Under the pieces are notes generated by a model. The model was not told the DNA's origin, did not search any database, and saw nothing but the letters and a program-made list of their open reading frames with translations. DNA of 64,000 nt from assembly GCF_048544455.1 (NCBI RefSeq), contig NC_133538.1, positions 36,457,469 through 36,521,468 of the forward strand, written 5' to 3'. A program made the translations under genes and the position numbers. Positions within the stretch are counted from its first letter, which is position 1. The number at the start of each line of letters is the position of its first letter. Positions 41,125 to 52,201 of the stretch are shown in pieces. This stretch comes from Silene latifolia (lineage: Eukaryota; Streptophyta; Magnoliopsida; Caryophyllales; Caryophyllaceae).

Positions 41125-42276
41125 TATGAGTAATTTTTTTAACTTTTCCTTGTATTTTTTTTTTGCCATAGCATAGAGCCTTGCTTTGTTTATTAGTGTG
41201 AATGCCGCTTAGTATGTGGAATTCACCCTACTCGCTACTCATTCCCGACATATTTTGGCGTTGATGAATCCCTCATTGAATTGGGCTTGGTGAATTGTGT
41301 TGTGAATCCCTCATTGAATATAATGTGACTGAAACTAGGCAGTTGGATTGAGTTTTCAGTTGCAGCAGTTGCATTGGGTTCTTGACTTTTGGTACTATAC
41401 TAGCATAACAATATATTCGGAAATTTTATAAAAATCAACTAGTGTATATTCTTTTTTAACTCGCCATCTATTATCTGACTAGAATGTTTTATAATGCATA
41501 GTGATGATATAAGAACTTCTATTATCTTTCCGTTAGCTTGCTGTTACTTTTTTTCTTAATTTTATTATGCAAAAAATTAATAATGATGCTCAGTTTTCAT
41601 CGTTGCTGCAAATTTTTGTTGGTACAGGGTAAGTTCTATAGGGCGTGATAGGTTCCGGAAACTTATATCGAGTCTTAGTCCATTAATAGAGAGAAATTTA
41701 AGAAAGTTTGGGGTTGTTTCGTTATTGTTCGGTTGATCGATTTCGAAATTGACATGCTTCTTCGTGGGTCTAGGTTTATAGTGAAGCCGGATGTTCGTGC
41801 TTGTGCTTCTACATTTACTTGTTCAATTTAGTGCTTTATGGTCATTTTCCCATTGTTGTTGTGGTTTCTAATGGAAAATGATAAGAATGGTGTGAAAATT
41901 GTAGAAGAGGCAAAGATAGAGGATGAAAGTGCATCAGAAACTAAATGGCAAAAAAAGTAATCCACTACCAACACCTCGATCTGTAAGATCGTATGCATTA
42001 GACATGCCTGAGTGAAGAGACAAATAACTTTATCTAATACAAGTAATTGAATAAGGGAAGGATGTATGTAATTAGTCAATTAGATTGTGATTGTTTTTGT
42101 GCTTTATTGAGCTGAATCTGAATATTGTTTAGTAGTCTCATCCTCTCGCTAATTCTCTCTCTTCTTACCTTTTGATGGGTAATTCTATTCAGCACAATTT
42201 TGAAACATTGTTGTGAAGTGTATATGTACTAATCAAATATATTCATATAAATTATATTTTCTTTGCCCGTTATAGG
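41125..42276 (+). other. Long last intron of CACTA-II second gene
   Basis: AT-rich, no domain. The minus-strand ORF 41828-42079 has no recognisable content. The stretch ends at a TATAG acceptor. Confidence 0.55.
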
Positions 42277-42324
42277 TTTCAGATTCATCAGATGGTGATG
42301 ATGCCCTTTCAAATGTTGATTGAA
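42277..42324 (+). CDS. CACTA-II second gene, last short exon
   Basis: After the acceptor TTATAG the frame VSDSSDGDDALSNVD ends in TGA and continues the frame of the exon ending at 41124. The acidic Ser/Asp tail is plausible as a C-terminus. Too short to show up as an ORF by itself. Confidence 0.6.
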
Positions 42325-42826
42325 GATGTGCCTTCATATGTTGATTGAAGTCTCTTTGACATTGCGCCTACATGATTGAAACTCCTACCACTTTCAAACT
42401 ATATTCAGTGTCCTTGTCTAGCTAGTTACGTAGCATTTTTTTACGATTTTTTGGACTTTTACTATCTTCCGGATCCCTTTTGATATTTTTGATTTTGGTA
42501 CTATAAATTACGTACTATTTTATATTAGTTAAATTGTCAATGCTAGCTAGCTATAGTATTTGTGACGGAGACGGTATATGTATCAAACGTATGATTATTT
42601 ATAAAAGTACGTGGGTACGTTATTAATTATATACGGAGTATATTGTATTATTATGTTTTTTTTGTCATTTAGTAATGATAGCTACTAGTACTCTATTATT
42701 TATAGGTGTATTTAATTAATCTCTACGTACGATTTTATATCAAAAAGCCGAAATTATACACAAGAAGAAGTGTCAATAAATAAATAGTTGACGCCTAATT
42801 CCGTCTCATCGAGTGACACATAAAAC

Positions 42827-43150
42827 TATCAATAGTCGCTGAAGACGCTTAAAAACGTCAAATTTGTTAACAATTAAAAGCGTCAACAGTCCATGAAGAC
42901 GTTTAAAAGCGTCAAATTTGTTGACAAAAAAAAACGTCAATAGCTACCAAAGACGCTTAAAAGCGTCAATTTTGTTGACAATTAAAAGCGTCAGTACTCT
43001 AAGAAGACGTTTAAAAGCGTCACATTTGTTGACAATTAAAAGCGTCAATAGTCCATGAAGACGCTAAAAAGCGTCATAACTATTGACTAAAAAAAGCGTC
43101 AAAAAATATCGACGGCCCAAAAATTGACGCTTTTATAAAGCGTCGGTAAA
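42827..43150 (+). repeat. 54-bp subterminal tandem array of CACTA-II
   Basis: The core CGTCAA(T/C)AG falls at 42881, 42935, 42989, 43043 and 43097 (with a weaker copy at about 42827), an exact 54-bp period. Each unit holds AAGACGCTTAAAAGCGTCAA, itself an inverted repeat. These are the putative transposase-binding sites. The left end of the element has only traces (GATGCTTTTATAAAGCGTGG). Confidence 0.9.
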
Positions 43151-43225
43151 AAAAATTTGGCGCTTTAAAGCGTCGAAAAACGCCTGAAAAAGCGTCACCA
43201 TTGCAAGGTATGTGTAGTAGTGTTA

Positions 43226-44313
43226 AGGAATTGTGTCATGTATGTTTAATTTATTTTTAGTTAATGCATTTTATTTTTGTTGAATGAATCGTTGAATGAA
43301 TTTATTTAGATATTTTTGCAATCGGTTGTAATTTGTAATACTTAGTGTGGCCTTAGTCAAATTATGTTTTCGTAATGAAGGAAACATAATTTTTTATGTA
43401 ATTATGAGATCTCGAATCTCATTTTTTCCTTTAGTTTTTGGGTTTTGAAATTAGAATGTAATAAATAGGTTTATTATGTAAATTTATTTATTGTAATTTT
43501 CAAAGAAGACTAAAGATGGAGATTGGAGCTCACTCCCGCTACATGAATCAAGATGGAACATCGAGACAAGCTTCTCGGGTCCAAGGATGGATTCCAAACT
43601 TGTATTTAATGTTCATTTTGATAGGATAGGCCATACTAGGACTTTATTATTGCTTTTACGTTTTTCATTCCTATTTCTTTTCACTCACATGATAGTTTAT
43701 GCATCATATTCCGCCTAAAACCAAACCACCTACTAAAATGCATGAAAATTGACACATATAGGTTGTATGTTAGTTTTCATAGACATATAGATGTCACATG
43801 TTTATTAAGCCATCATCTTAGTTTAATCATTCACGCATGCTAGATATTAGTTCAGTTAAAATGAATTAAAATAAAGTTGATGGGATCTTCCTCTAAAACG
43901 GAAATTGAGATTAGTCTTTATAAGGGCAAACAACTATGAATCCCTTCTTCGTCGGTAGGCATAATATGACCCCTTCTACGTTGGGTAAATAGTTTGTGTT
44001 GACTTAGTTTATCTCAACATTATAGTCCGAAGAGTTTCTCGTGATTATGATGGACTAAAGATAGAATTTACAGAAATTTATCGACCAAGAATTCTAACGG
44101 TAGAATTAGCTAAAAGGTTAGCTTATCAATTTACAGATAATTGAGTCTTGGAATCATTTATATAATTCTTGAGGAAGGTCAATTGTATAAATGTTTTGAT
44201 TCTTCGCGTTAAGACATTAGATCATTAGACTTAAATTAAAATCGATGCACATGCTTATTATTTATTCTTCTTTTCGCAGTGTAGAACACGTTTATTTTAC
44301 TGTTACAACAAAA
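43226..44313 (+). other. Copia leader after the CACTA insertion
   Basis: Resumes the noncoding leader interrupted at 32439. AT-rich; no ORF or repeat of note. Gag begins at 44314. Confidence 0.65.
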
Positions 44314-45190
44314 ATGTCTGGAAATAACGCAATCCAAATGCCTAGTGCCACACTTGGACGCGAGTCCTGGCTGAAAATATTCATGGACCAAATGAATCAG
44401 TTCACACGTCTGAAAAACGACGGGTCCAACTTTGGGATGGGAGGCAAAGATTACGGAATCTTTGCCATTGCGACGGTAAGCTCAGGTACTTAACTGAGCC
44501 AATACCGGTAAACCCAGGCCACAATGCAGGAGTCAATGAGTCACTCGCTTATAGTGACTTCGTTATGGAAGCGGGTGCGATAAAGAATGTACTCATCTTT
44601 GCACTGGAAACCAATTTGCAGAGACGCTTCATTGCCTAAGGTGCGAACAAGATTTTCACCACGCTCACTAACGAGTTCTCAAAAGCACCGAGAATCGTTA
44701 CATATGAGCATACATGTCGCTTCTTTGATGCGAAACTCCAGAACGGCCAACCGGTTAGCCCACACATTCTTCACATGATTGAGAATGTCGAGAAGCTGGA
44801 GGCTCTTGATTGCAAAATCAGTGAGAGCATTGTCATTGACCGAATGCTTCATTCTCTTCATGATGGTTTTGCCCTTTTTAGGGCGAACTACTACATGAAT
44901 GACTTGAAAAAGAGTCCCCATGAGCTACACTCCCTTCTCGTACAGACCGAGAAGGATATGAAATTGAGTGGGAGCATGAAGCAGGATGTTCTCACGATTT
45001 CCAACAAGGGTAAAGGTAAGGGCAAGGCTCATGGCGACCTAGCTGTAGGTAAGGCAAAGTTTAAAAAGCCAGGAAATGGTAAGAGTGGGCCTGGTGAGAC
45101 TAGTGGCTCACAGGGCAAGGCAAAGAGCAAGGGCGGTGACATTGAGTGCCACCATTATCACAAGACTGGGCATTAAAGGAGGAACTGTCC
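44314..45190 (+). pseudogene. gag: Inner Copia gag
   Basis: Starts at ATG 44314 (MSGNNAIQMPSATLGRES; not at the upstream ATG 44245, which lies in the leader). Frame shifts near 44480 and again near 44750 are needed to follow it: DGKLRYLTEPIPVNPGHNAG, then ENVEKLEALDCKISESIVID and LHSLLVQTEKDMKLSGSMKQ, a UBN2-type Copia gag. A Lys/Gly-rich linker precedes the zinc knuckle CHHYHKTGH-stop-RRNC. There the second cysteine has become tyrosine and a tryptophan codon has become TAA. RNA packaging would be lost. Confidence 0.85.
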
Positions 45191-45570
45191 CGTGTACCAT
45201 GAGGACATCAAAGCAGGCCGCGTTGTTCCTGTTGGTATGTCATCTTATATTCATATGATTGAGATTAACCATGTAAGTTTCGGAACTTGGGTACTTGATA
45301 CTGGTTGTGGTTCTCATCTGTGTAATCATTTGCAGGGCCTAAAGAACATCATACCTCTCGAAAAAGGTGATGTGGACCTGCGAGTCGGGAATGGAGCACG
45401 AGTTCTTTGTTGTCTCGAAGGGAACATATGTAATCCAACTCCCTAGTGGTTTTGAGTTATTTTTAAATAACTATTACTATGTACCCAGTTTGTCTAAGAA
45501 CATTATTTCTGTTTCCGTACTTGCTTAAGACGGTTTTGCATTTTCAATAAAGGATAATAGCTGTATTTTC
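45190..45570 (+). pseudogene. pol: Inner Copia protease
   Basis: WVLDTGCGSHLCNHLQGLKN at about 45288 is the Copia aspartic protease start, with the catalytic DTG intact. VDLRVGNGARV follows. A frameshift or premature TAG at 45444 ends this frame, while LPSGFELFLNNYYYVPSLSK and NIISVSVLA continue in another. Confidence 0.82.
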
Positions 45571-45582
45571 TCTTTCAATGAA

Positions 45583-46221
45583 ATGATTTATGGCAAAGTA
45601 GTTTCCATGAATGGAATTTACATCTTAGATCAAACCACGGAAGTATTACACATGAATAATAATAAATTAAAGGTTGGTGACAAAAATCGAACCTATCTAT
45701 GGCATTGTCGAATGGGACACATAAATGAGAAACGCGTAAAGAAACTCGTCAATAATGGGACTATTCCCGCATTCGATTTTTCTGCATATGGCACGTGTGA
45801 ATCATGTCTCATTGGCAAAATGACTCGAATTTCCTTCAAAGGTGTTGGAATGCGCGCTAGTGACCTATTAGGACTCATACATACTGACGTATGTGGACCT
45901 ATGTCAATTACCGCTAGAGATGGCTATAGATATTTTATCACTTTCACGGACGATTTGAGTAGATACGGATATGTCTACTTAATGAAGCATAAAAGTGAGT
46001 CCTTTGAGAAATTCAAGGAATACCAGAACAGGGTACATAACCAACTGGGTAGAAAGGTTAAAGCACTCCCTTCAAATCGGGGTGGCGAATATCTTTCAAA
46101 TGAGTTTGATCAACACCTTAAAGACTGTGGAATCATTCTACAGTTAACTCCACCTGGAACACCTCAATTAAATGGTGTGTCCGAACGGAGAAATCGAACC
46201 TTACTTGATATGGATCCATGA
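45583..46221 (+). pseudogene. pol: Inner Copia integrase, N-terminal and core
   Basis: YLWHCRMGHINEKRVKKLVN and CESCLIGKM form the HHCC pre-integrase zinc finger. The core shows the first catalytic Asp (IHTDVCGPMS) and the last Glu (NGVSERRNRTLLDM). The middle Asp is replaced by Asn: KALPSNRGGEYLS where Copia integrases read RSDRGGEY. A frameshift at about 46215 ends the frame. The mutated triad by itself would abolish integration. Confidence 0.9.
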
Positions 46222-47077
46222 TGAGTCACACGGTAGTGCCTAATTCATTATGGGGTTTTGCTCTTTTGTCAGCTGCTCTTATACTTAACCGAAGTCCGAC
46301 TAAAGCTGTCGACAAGACTCCATATGAAATGTGGAAAGGAACGGTCCCTAACTTGTCCTTTATTCGGGTTTGGGGCTGCGAGGCTTATGTCAAGTGGAGA
46401 CACGAGGATAAGCTCGGCCCGCGATTGGTGAAGACATACTTTATAGGTTATCCAAAAGGAACATTTGGTCATTACTTCTATTCGCCTACCGAACATCGAG
46501 TTTTTATTGCGGCTAGTGCGACGTTCTTAGAGAAAGAATTTATCGAGAACAAGATGAGTAATAGAACTTTCGAGCTGTCGGAGATTCCAGAACCAACAAC
46601 CGAGGAATGGATGGAGGAAGTTGTTCCTTCACTGATGAGACGGTTAATATTCCTGAGGAACCTATGAGGTCGGGTAGAGTCTCTCATCCTCTGGACATAT
46701 ACATTGGTATGGTCGAGGAGAATGACGTTTTACTCTTAGAGAGTAATGAACCCGCTAACTATAAAGGTGCTATGGCATGTTCCGACTCAAAGCTGTGGCT
46801 CGAAGCCATGCAATCCGAGATGGACTCCATGTATGAGAATGACGTATGTGATCTAGCTGATTTACTTAATAAGGTAAAACCTCTACAGTGCAAAAGGATT
46901 TACAAAATAAAGCGTTCTGTAGACGCGCAACCAGATACCTATAAGGCACGACTAGTGGCAAAAGGTTTCACTCAAGTGCACAGATTGCATTATGATGAGA
47001 TTTTTGCACCTGTAGTCATGCTACATTCCATTCGGATAATCTTAGCGATTGCCGCTTTTCATGATTATGAAATTTAG
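46218..47077 (+). pseudogene. pol: Inner Copia integrase C-terminus and RT start
   Basis: SMMSHT-like start, then LWGFALLSAALILNRSPTKA, YEMWKGTVPNLSFIRVWGCE and FIGYPKGTFGHYFYSPTEHR are the integrase C-terminal region. Near 46620-46660 the frame shifts. The next frame reads NYKGAMACSDSKLWLEAMQS, DTYKARLVAKGFTQVHRLHY and DEIFAPVVMLHSIRIILAIA, the beginning of RT. It stops at TAG 47076-47078, where a tryptophan normally precedes QMDVKTAF. Confidence 0.88.
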
Positions 47078-47078
47078 C

Positions 47079-47864
47079 AAATGGATGTGAAAACCGCCTT
47101 CTTAAACGGTTATTTGGAGGAAGAGTTGTACATGGTGCAACCCGAAGGTTTCATAGATCCTGAACATCCTAAGAAAGTATGCAATCTTAAGCGCTCCATT
47201 TATGGACTTAAGCAAGCTTCTCGGAGTTGGAATCATCGTTTCGACCAGGTGATAAAAGAGTATGGTTTCACTCGATCGGTCGAAGAACCATGCTTATATA
47301 TCAAGTCGAGTGGGAGCAAGATTGTATTCTTGATATTATATGTCGATGACATACTCCTGATTGGGAATGACATTCCTCTCCTATCTTCGGTTAAAGTGGT
47401 TGAAGAACCATTTCCAGATGAAAGATCTGGGTGAGGCACAACGCATTTTGGGAATCCGTATCTACCGAGATAGATCACGACGGATGTTATCACTTAGTCA
47501 GGAGTCTTATTTGGATAAGATTCTTGAGAAGTTCATCATGACCAACTCCAAGAAAGGGAACCTTCCAATGACGACTGGGATGCAGTTGAGCAAGTCTCAG
47601 TCACCCACGACGCCTGAAGGGATTAAGCGCATGAGTCGTGTTCCTTATGCATCTGCAATAGGATCGATCATGTATGCCATGATATGCACACGTCCAGACG
47701 TGGCATATGCATTGAGTATGACGAGTCGGTACCAAAAGACTCCGGTGAAACACACTTTGGATAGTGTTAAAAACATCCTCAAGTACCTACGGAGGACTAA
47801 GGATTGGGTATTGACTTATGGAGGCGATACTAAGCTATGCGCAATCGGTTCTGTGAGATGCTAG
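47079..47864 (+). pseudogene. pol: Inner Copia reverse transcriptase
   Basis: [40 protein letters not shown] and the active-site [13 protein letters not shown] are intact. A frameshift at about 47400 moves the reading into [40 protein letters not shown] and IGSIMYAMICTRPDVAYALS. A further stop at 47864 (IGSVRC) breaks the connection to RNase H. Confidence 0.9.
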
Positions 47865-48324
47865 CTTCCAAACGGATCGAGATGACTCAAAATCTCAGTC
47901 CGGGTTCGTCTTCACTCTTAATAGTGCTGTGGTCAGCTGGAAGAGTTCCAAACAGAGTGTTGTAGCAGATTCTACTACTGAATCCGAGTACTATACCGCT
48001 TTAAAGGCAACAAAGGAAGCGATATGGATGCGTCAATTCTTACAAGGACTAACGGTAGTTCCTAGTTCGAATGACCCAATCACCATCTATTGTGACAATA
48101 GAGGTGCCTTCTTCCAGGCTAAAGAGCCAAAGTCTAGCAACAAATCTAGACATGTACATCGGAAAGCTCACCTGATCCGTGATTACGTGGAGCAAGAGGA
48201 GATAGTGATAGACAAGATTACGACGGATGATAACATCGCGGATCCTCTCACTAAACCGTTGAATTATGATAAGCATGTAGGGCACGTTATTTCCATGGGA
48301 ATTAAATGTGTTCCTGAGTTGTAG
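47865..48324 (+). pseudogene. pol: Inner Copia RNase H
   Basis: From about 47875 the frame reads [20 protein letters not shown] then [60 protein letters not shown] and [15 protein letters not shown]. These are the Ty1/Copia RNase H blocks. ATG 47929 is internal to the former polyprotein. Ends at TAG 48322-48324. Confidence 0.9.
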
Positions 48325-49104
48325 TACTTGATTATGGATTTGATACATTATCTTTTTCATATACTATTTATAACTTCATCGTTTTATTATAATATTTTGT
48401 TTTTCATGTAGATTGTACTGACAACATTGAACGCCACAAAGTGAACTGAATTACATTATATTTGTTTGGTCCGTAATCGCCCATGTGAGCTGATAACTCC
48501 GGCTATTATATTGTGCAGTCGATTGATGGTGGGTTCAACGAGCCATAAGTCAAACTGTTGACTGATCGATCATAAATGCGAGATTATAACGATACCTCGT
48601 AGGACAAATTCTTGTGACAACGTAATGGAGTCCTAAATGTTTAAAACATTCGGTGGCAGGTAGTGGATAGGACATCCATTGTGTTCCTAGAGTCGATTCT
48701 TTTGACTATCGACTGTCTCTTGAGATTAAGGCAGTTTTTGGGTGACTTTGGTTTCTTTCTCACGGTCTGCCGAATCGGAGGCTAAGTAGATTTTTCTGGG
48801 TCATTTCATACTGTGCTTACATCTGCAGGATTCGAGTTGAGGAAAATATCCAACCCTTATCAGGTATAGTTATTTCTCAGGGCCACTCGAGGAGTTGTAA
48901 CTGAAATGCATGGCCATGCTCGAATGTTGATTCGTTTATCAGTTAAGTTACTCTCTAGTCGGGGAAACCACTCTTGATGATGATCGCTTGTAAAATACGA
49001 CCTTTGTGAATACGGATTTGTAAATTATTTTACATTGAGTGGGAGAAATTTTAGGATATGAGAATCGGTTATCGCACATACACTTGTGAGGACAAGTGGG
49101 AGTT
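48325..49104 (+). other. Inner Copia 3' noncoding region and polypurine tract
   Basis: 780 bp without coding potential between pol and the 3' LTR. It ends in GAGGACAAGTGGGAGT (49088-49103), the likely polypurine primer, 1 bp before TGTTGG. Confidence 0.75.
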
Positions 49105-49867
49105 TGTTGGAGCTTGTGTCCTTCACAAATTAGTGTGATAACAATTGTAAATCTCTTACAGGTTCACAAGGGTATACTTCGTATTTTAATCAGTTGATTA
49201 ACGATTACCTAATAACGGTTGGCTTACTAGAAAGTTTGACGTTATTATCATACAGATGGCGGGGATCAACTGGTCCCTAAAGGTCACACCTATAGGATGT
49301 GTTTGAGAGATGTGGTTATAGAAGTATAATCACATTGATGCCTTATATGACTAAACAGTTAGTCAATGTGTTGATGAGACAATTATTTAATGAAGATTAA
49401 ATAATATTAGTTGAGACGAATTAACTGTAATTCGTAAATTGAATATAATAAGTTATATTTAATTAAATGTATGTAATGTTAGCTTGGACGAATTAATCTG
49501 TTAATTCGTAATTAAATGTAATCGGTTATATTTAATATCAACAAGATGAATGTGTCATAGTGGTAATAGTGTGGGTACTCAAACCAAGAGGTCATGGGTT
49601 CGATCCTCACTAGATGAAAATTTACACATTTTATACATTTTTGGAATAACCGAAAATAAGAGAAATAACTCTCTTAATTTCGGTAAATTGGGCCGAAATT
49701 ATGAAAAAGAAAATCCACCCTATTTCTCCATATTTGCTAGGACCAAAGGTTATTTCTTAATCTTTTACAATATTCTTTATGCAATTTAATTTTATGACTA
49801 GCTTTTATCATCTTATAGATTCGTTATAGTCCTTAAATTAAAGGGATGCATACAGATAAAACCCGCA
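49105..49867 (+). repeat. 3' LTR of inner Copia (763 bp, deleted)
   Basis: Starts TGTTGGAGCTTGTGTCC and ends AAACCCGCA. It matches 30751-31724 except for small changes and one internal deletion at about 49731, joining TCTCCATAT directly to TTGCTAGGACC. About 206 bp, including the TATAAGG of the other LTR, is gone. The ORF 49550-49789 is chance. Confidence 0.92.
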
Positions 49868-49872
49868 AAAAT
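49868..49872 (+). repeat. Target-site duplication AAAAT, right
   Basis: Matches 30746-30750. Confidence 0.92.
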
Positions 49873-50700
49873 CACTTTCCAAACTAAATCTCCATCTTGA
49901 AAAGACTTAGACTTAACACGCACGTTATATGCTTTAGCCGACTTAATATTGTTTTTTAACAAGTTTGTCAACGCTTACTCTCTAAGGTGTTCCACGTCTA
50001 GATTAGCAATGTTCATAGATTCAAAATAAGAATCCAAATCCAAATAATTTTGATATTAAATTCGAGCAGACTCCTTATTAACTTCGGCTGGAATCACAAC
50101 AGCATGACCAAAAACCAATTGATAAGGATTGTACCCTATAGCCCCTCTTTTTGAAGTTCTATAAGCCCACAAAGTATCAAGTAATTTTTCATGCCAAACT
50201 CGAGGATTATCATCGATCATTTTAGAAATTCCAGCCTTAATCAACTTATTGGTAGATTCTGCCTGCCAATTAGCCTGAGCATAATAAGGAGAAGAATTCA
50301 ACAATTTAACCTGATATTGAGTAGTAAACTCCTGGATTGCCGGCCCATTACAAACAGACGCCTGATCCACCGTAATGCTCTCAGGGGCTCCAAAACAGAT
50401 AAAAATGAATTCTTTCAAGACATCCACTAAGTCCTCTGTTTTCATAGTCTTAAAAGGCTTGGGTTCCACCCACTTACTAAAATAGTCTGTAATAACGACC
50501 ACATACCTATGAGCTTTAGAGGAAGGTGGAGTAAACTCACCTATCATATCCATCGTCCAACCACGAAAAGGCCATGGTTTAACAATAGGCTTTAAGTCAC
50601 TAGCGGGAACCCTATTTAGTTGTCCATATTGCTGACAAGTCTTATAACCTTTTGCATATGTTATACTATTTTCTAAAATTCAGGGCCAATAAAACCCATG
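49873..50700 (-). pseudogene. pol: Tat integrase, zinc finger remnant and catalytic core
   Basis: The minus strand reads CQQYGQLNRVPASDLKP then WPFRGWTMDMIGEFTPPSSK, YVVVITDYFSKWVEPKPFKT, ITVDQASVCNGPAIQEF and ANWQAESTNKLIKAGISKM. The D, D and E of the catalytic triad are present, although the usual DQGT reads DQAS. After ESARI a stop appears, then NIKSAKAYNVRVKSKSFQDG and DLVWKVIF run up to the Copia insertion and continue at 30750. It inserted the cDNA into the genome. The ATG at 50553 is internal. Confidence 0.9.
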
Positions 50701-51275
50701 TCGATGGAGTAATCATCGTATTTTTAGCCCAGAGTGATGGGTGCCACAATCTCCCTCATGGACTTCTGCCATGATAAGCAAAGCGTCATCAGCCCCTAAG
50801 CATTTCAGCAATACTCCTTTATGATCATTTTTATACAAAACATCATCAAGAAAGAAATATCCGAAAGCTTGTTTTCTAAGCTTAGGATTTAATCCCTTTG
50901 AGAGGGACTATCAAGACAATTATAATGTCAGTCTGTCAATCCAATGATTTTTCCATAATGTCAACTTTACAAACCTCTATTGTAAAGACATCATCTTTTA
51001 CCAAAAAAAAGGGCGATCTGAACGCTCCACTTCTGCGGATGCATCAATTTCTTTCATATTATAACCAGAAGCAAATTGTGCTAATTGATTAGCCACTGTA
51101 TTCTGACCTCTTAGCATATGAAGAGATTCAATTATTCGTAAGTGTTTAAATAACTCCTACACCATTTGAAGGTATTGAGATAACAGCAAAGATTTGCACT
51201 TAAACAAACCATTCACTTGATTAACAACAAGTTGAGAATCTCCTAGTATACGAATATTCAGCGCCCGTAAGCCAA
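50701..51275 (-). pseudogene. pol: Tat RNase H to integrase connecting region, decayed
   Basis: Continuation of RNase H (for example LIGLRALNIRILGDSQLVVN then QVNGLFKCKSLLLSQYLQMV near 51180-51270) and spacer before the integrase zinc finger, with several frame changes and stops. The plus-strand ORF 50898-51092 is antisense noise. Confidence 0.7.
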
Positions 51276-52201
51276 TCAATTTTTCCAAAACAACGATGAG
51301 TGCTTCATACTCACTTTGTTGTTAGTACCACTATCATGTAAAGTTACCGCCTGTTTCCACTTATTCTCTGTAAGAGAAACAATAACAACACCACCACCCG
51401 AACCATTCGATGTAAATGATCCATCAAAGAACATCTCCCAAGGAGTCCAATTATTGTTATTATCACCCATCTCATTGTCGAAACAAGGATGCTCAACGAG
51501 ATAATCAGCTAATACTTGACCTTTCATTGCTCTTTGTGGAATATAAACTAAATTAAACAGAAGTAAATGAACACTCCCTTTACTTATACGCCCTTTTAAT
51601 AACGGTTCTGACAACATGTGTTTCATCACATCTAGCGCTGATACTATACTATCTCTATAGTATGATTCATGAAATAATGCTTTAATTTTACCAATGCATC
51701 ATAAAGACCTAAACATACTTTCTACAAATAAGTATATCATTGTGCTGTCTCTTGAAGGACTCGTCTCAAGAAAAATACTACTTGTTCAAAGTCTGGCTCA
51801 TTCTCTTGAGACAACATGCAACCAATGGACTGGTCTGCGTCGGATAAGTAAAGCCTCAATGTCTTACCTGCCTTCGGAGAAATCAACACTGGTGGATTAA
51901 CTAAATATTTCTTTATCTGATCGAACGCTTCCTGGTGGTTATGGTTCCAAATGAAAGCCTCCTCCTTCTTTAATTGAAGTAATGGCGAAAAAATCATGGT
52001 ATTTCCAGCCAGATTTGCTATAAAGCGCCGAACATAATTGACTTGCCCTAAAAACTGTTGCAACTCTCTTTTGTTAGAGGGCGGTTTAGTATGTAACACT
52101 GCTTTGGCTTTTTTCTTGTCAATCTAAATTCCTCTTTGATAAATAAGAAATCCAAGAAAGTTTCCCGTGCTAACTCCAAAAGCACATTTCAAAGGATTCA
52201 T
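51276..52201 (-). pseudogene. pol: Tat RT connection and RNase H
   Basis: Frame 52099-51737 reads KRELQQFLGQVNYVRRFIAN, the RT thumb, then LRLYLSDADQSIGCMLSQEN, the first RNase H-like segment. Frame 51629-51276 reads YIPQRAMKGQVLADYLVEHP then WEMFFDGSFTSNGSGGGVVI, the second, archaeal-like RNase H typical of Tat/Ogre elements. Both frames end in frameshifts (TNNKVSMKH where VEYEAL would be expected). Confidence 0.88.

Larger units (their letters stand above)
32440..43222 (+). mobile_element. CACTA-II (En/Spm-like) transposon with captured gene fragments
   Basis: Both ends share CACTACTACACATACCTT in inverted orientation and are flanked by TTA. The 10.8-kb element has a truncated TNP2 gene, exons of a second En/Spm gene, a 54-bp subterminal array at the right, and insertions or captures of foreign sequence (methionyl-tRNA synthetase exons, an LRR receptor-like protein fragment, a long-inverted-repeat element). 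The TNP2 catalytic region is missing, so it is defective. It lies in the leader of the inner Copia and is therefore younger than it. Confidence 0.93.
30751..49867 (+). mobile_element. Ty1/Copia retrotransposon, enlarged by a nested CACTA
   Basis: LTRs at 30751-31724 and 49105-49867, a primer site just inside the left LTR, a polypurine tract before the right LTR and the 5-bp duplication AAAAT define the element. Removing CACTA-II (10.8 kb) leaves about 8.3 kb, normal for Copia. Gag, protease, integrase, RT and RNase H lie in Copia order on the plus strand, all broken. It is inserted in antisense into the integrase of the Tat element. The finer lineage is uncertain. Confidence 0.94.

Noticed and set aside
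42800-43190. Regular repeats resembling a CRISPR array
   Set aside because: The 54-bp units have no unique spacers and lie in the subterminal region of a plant CACTA transposon.
49550-49789. ORF starting MCHSGNSVGT in the inner Copia 3' LTR
   Set aside because: It runs through the tRNA-like boxes and noncoding LTR; no domain.
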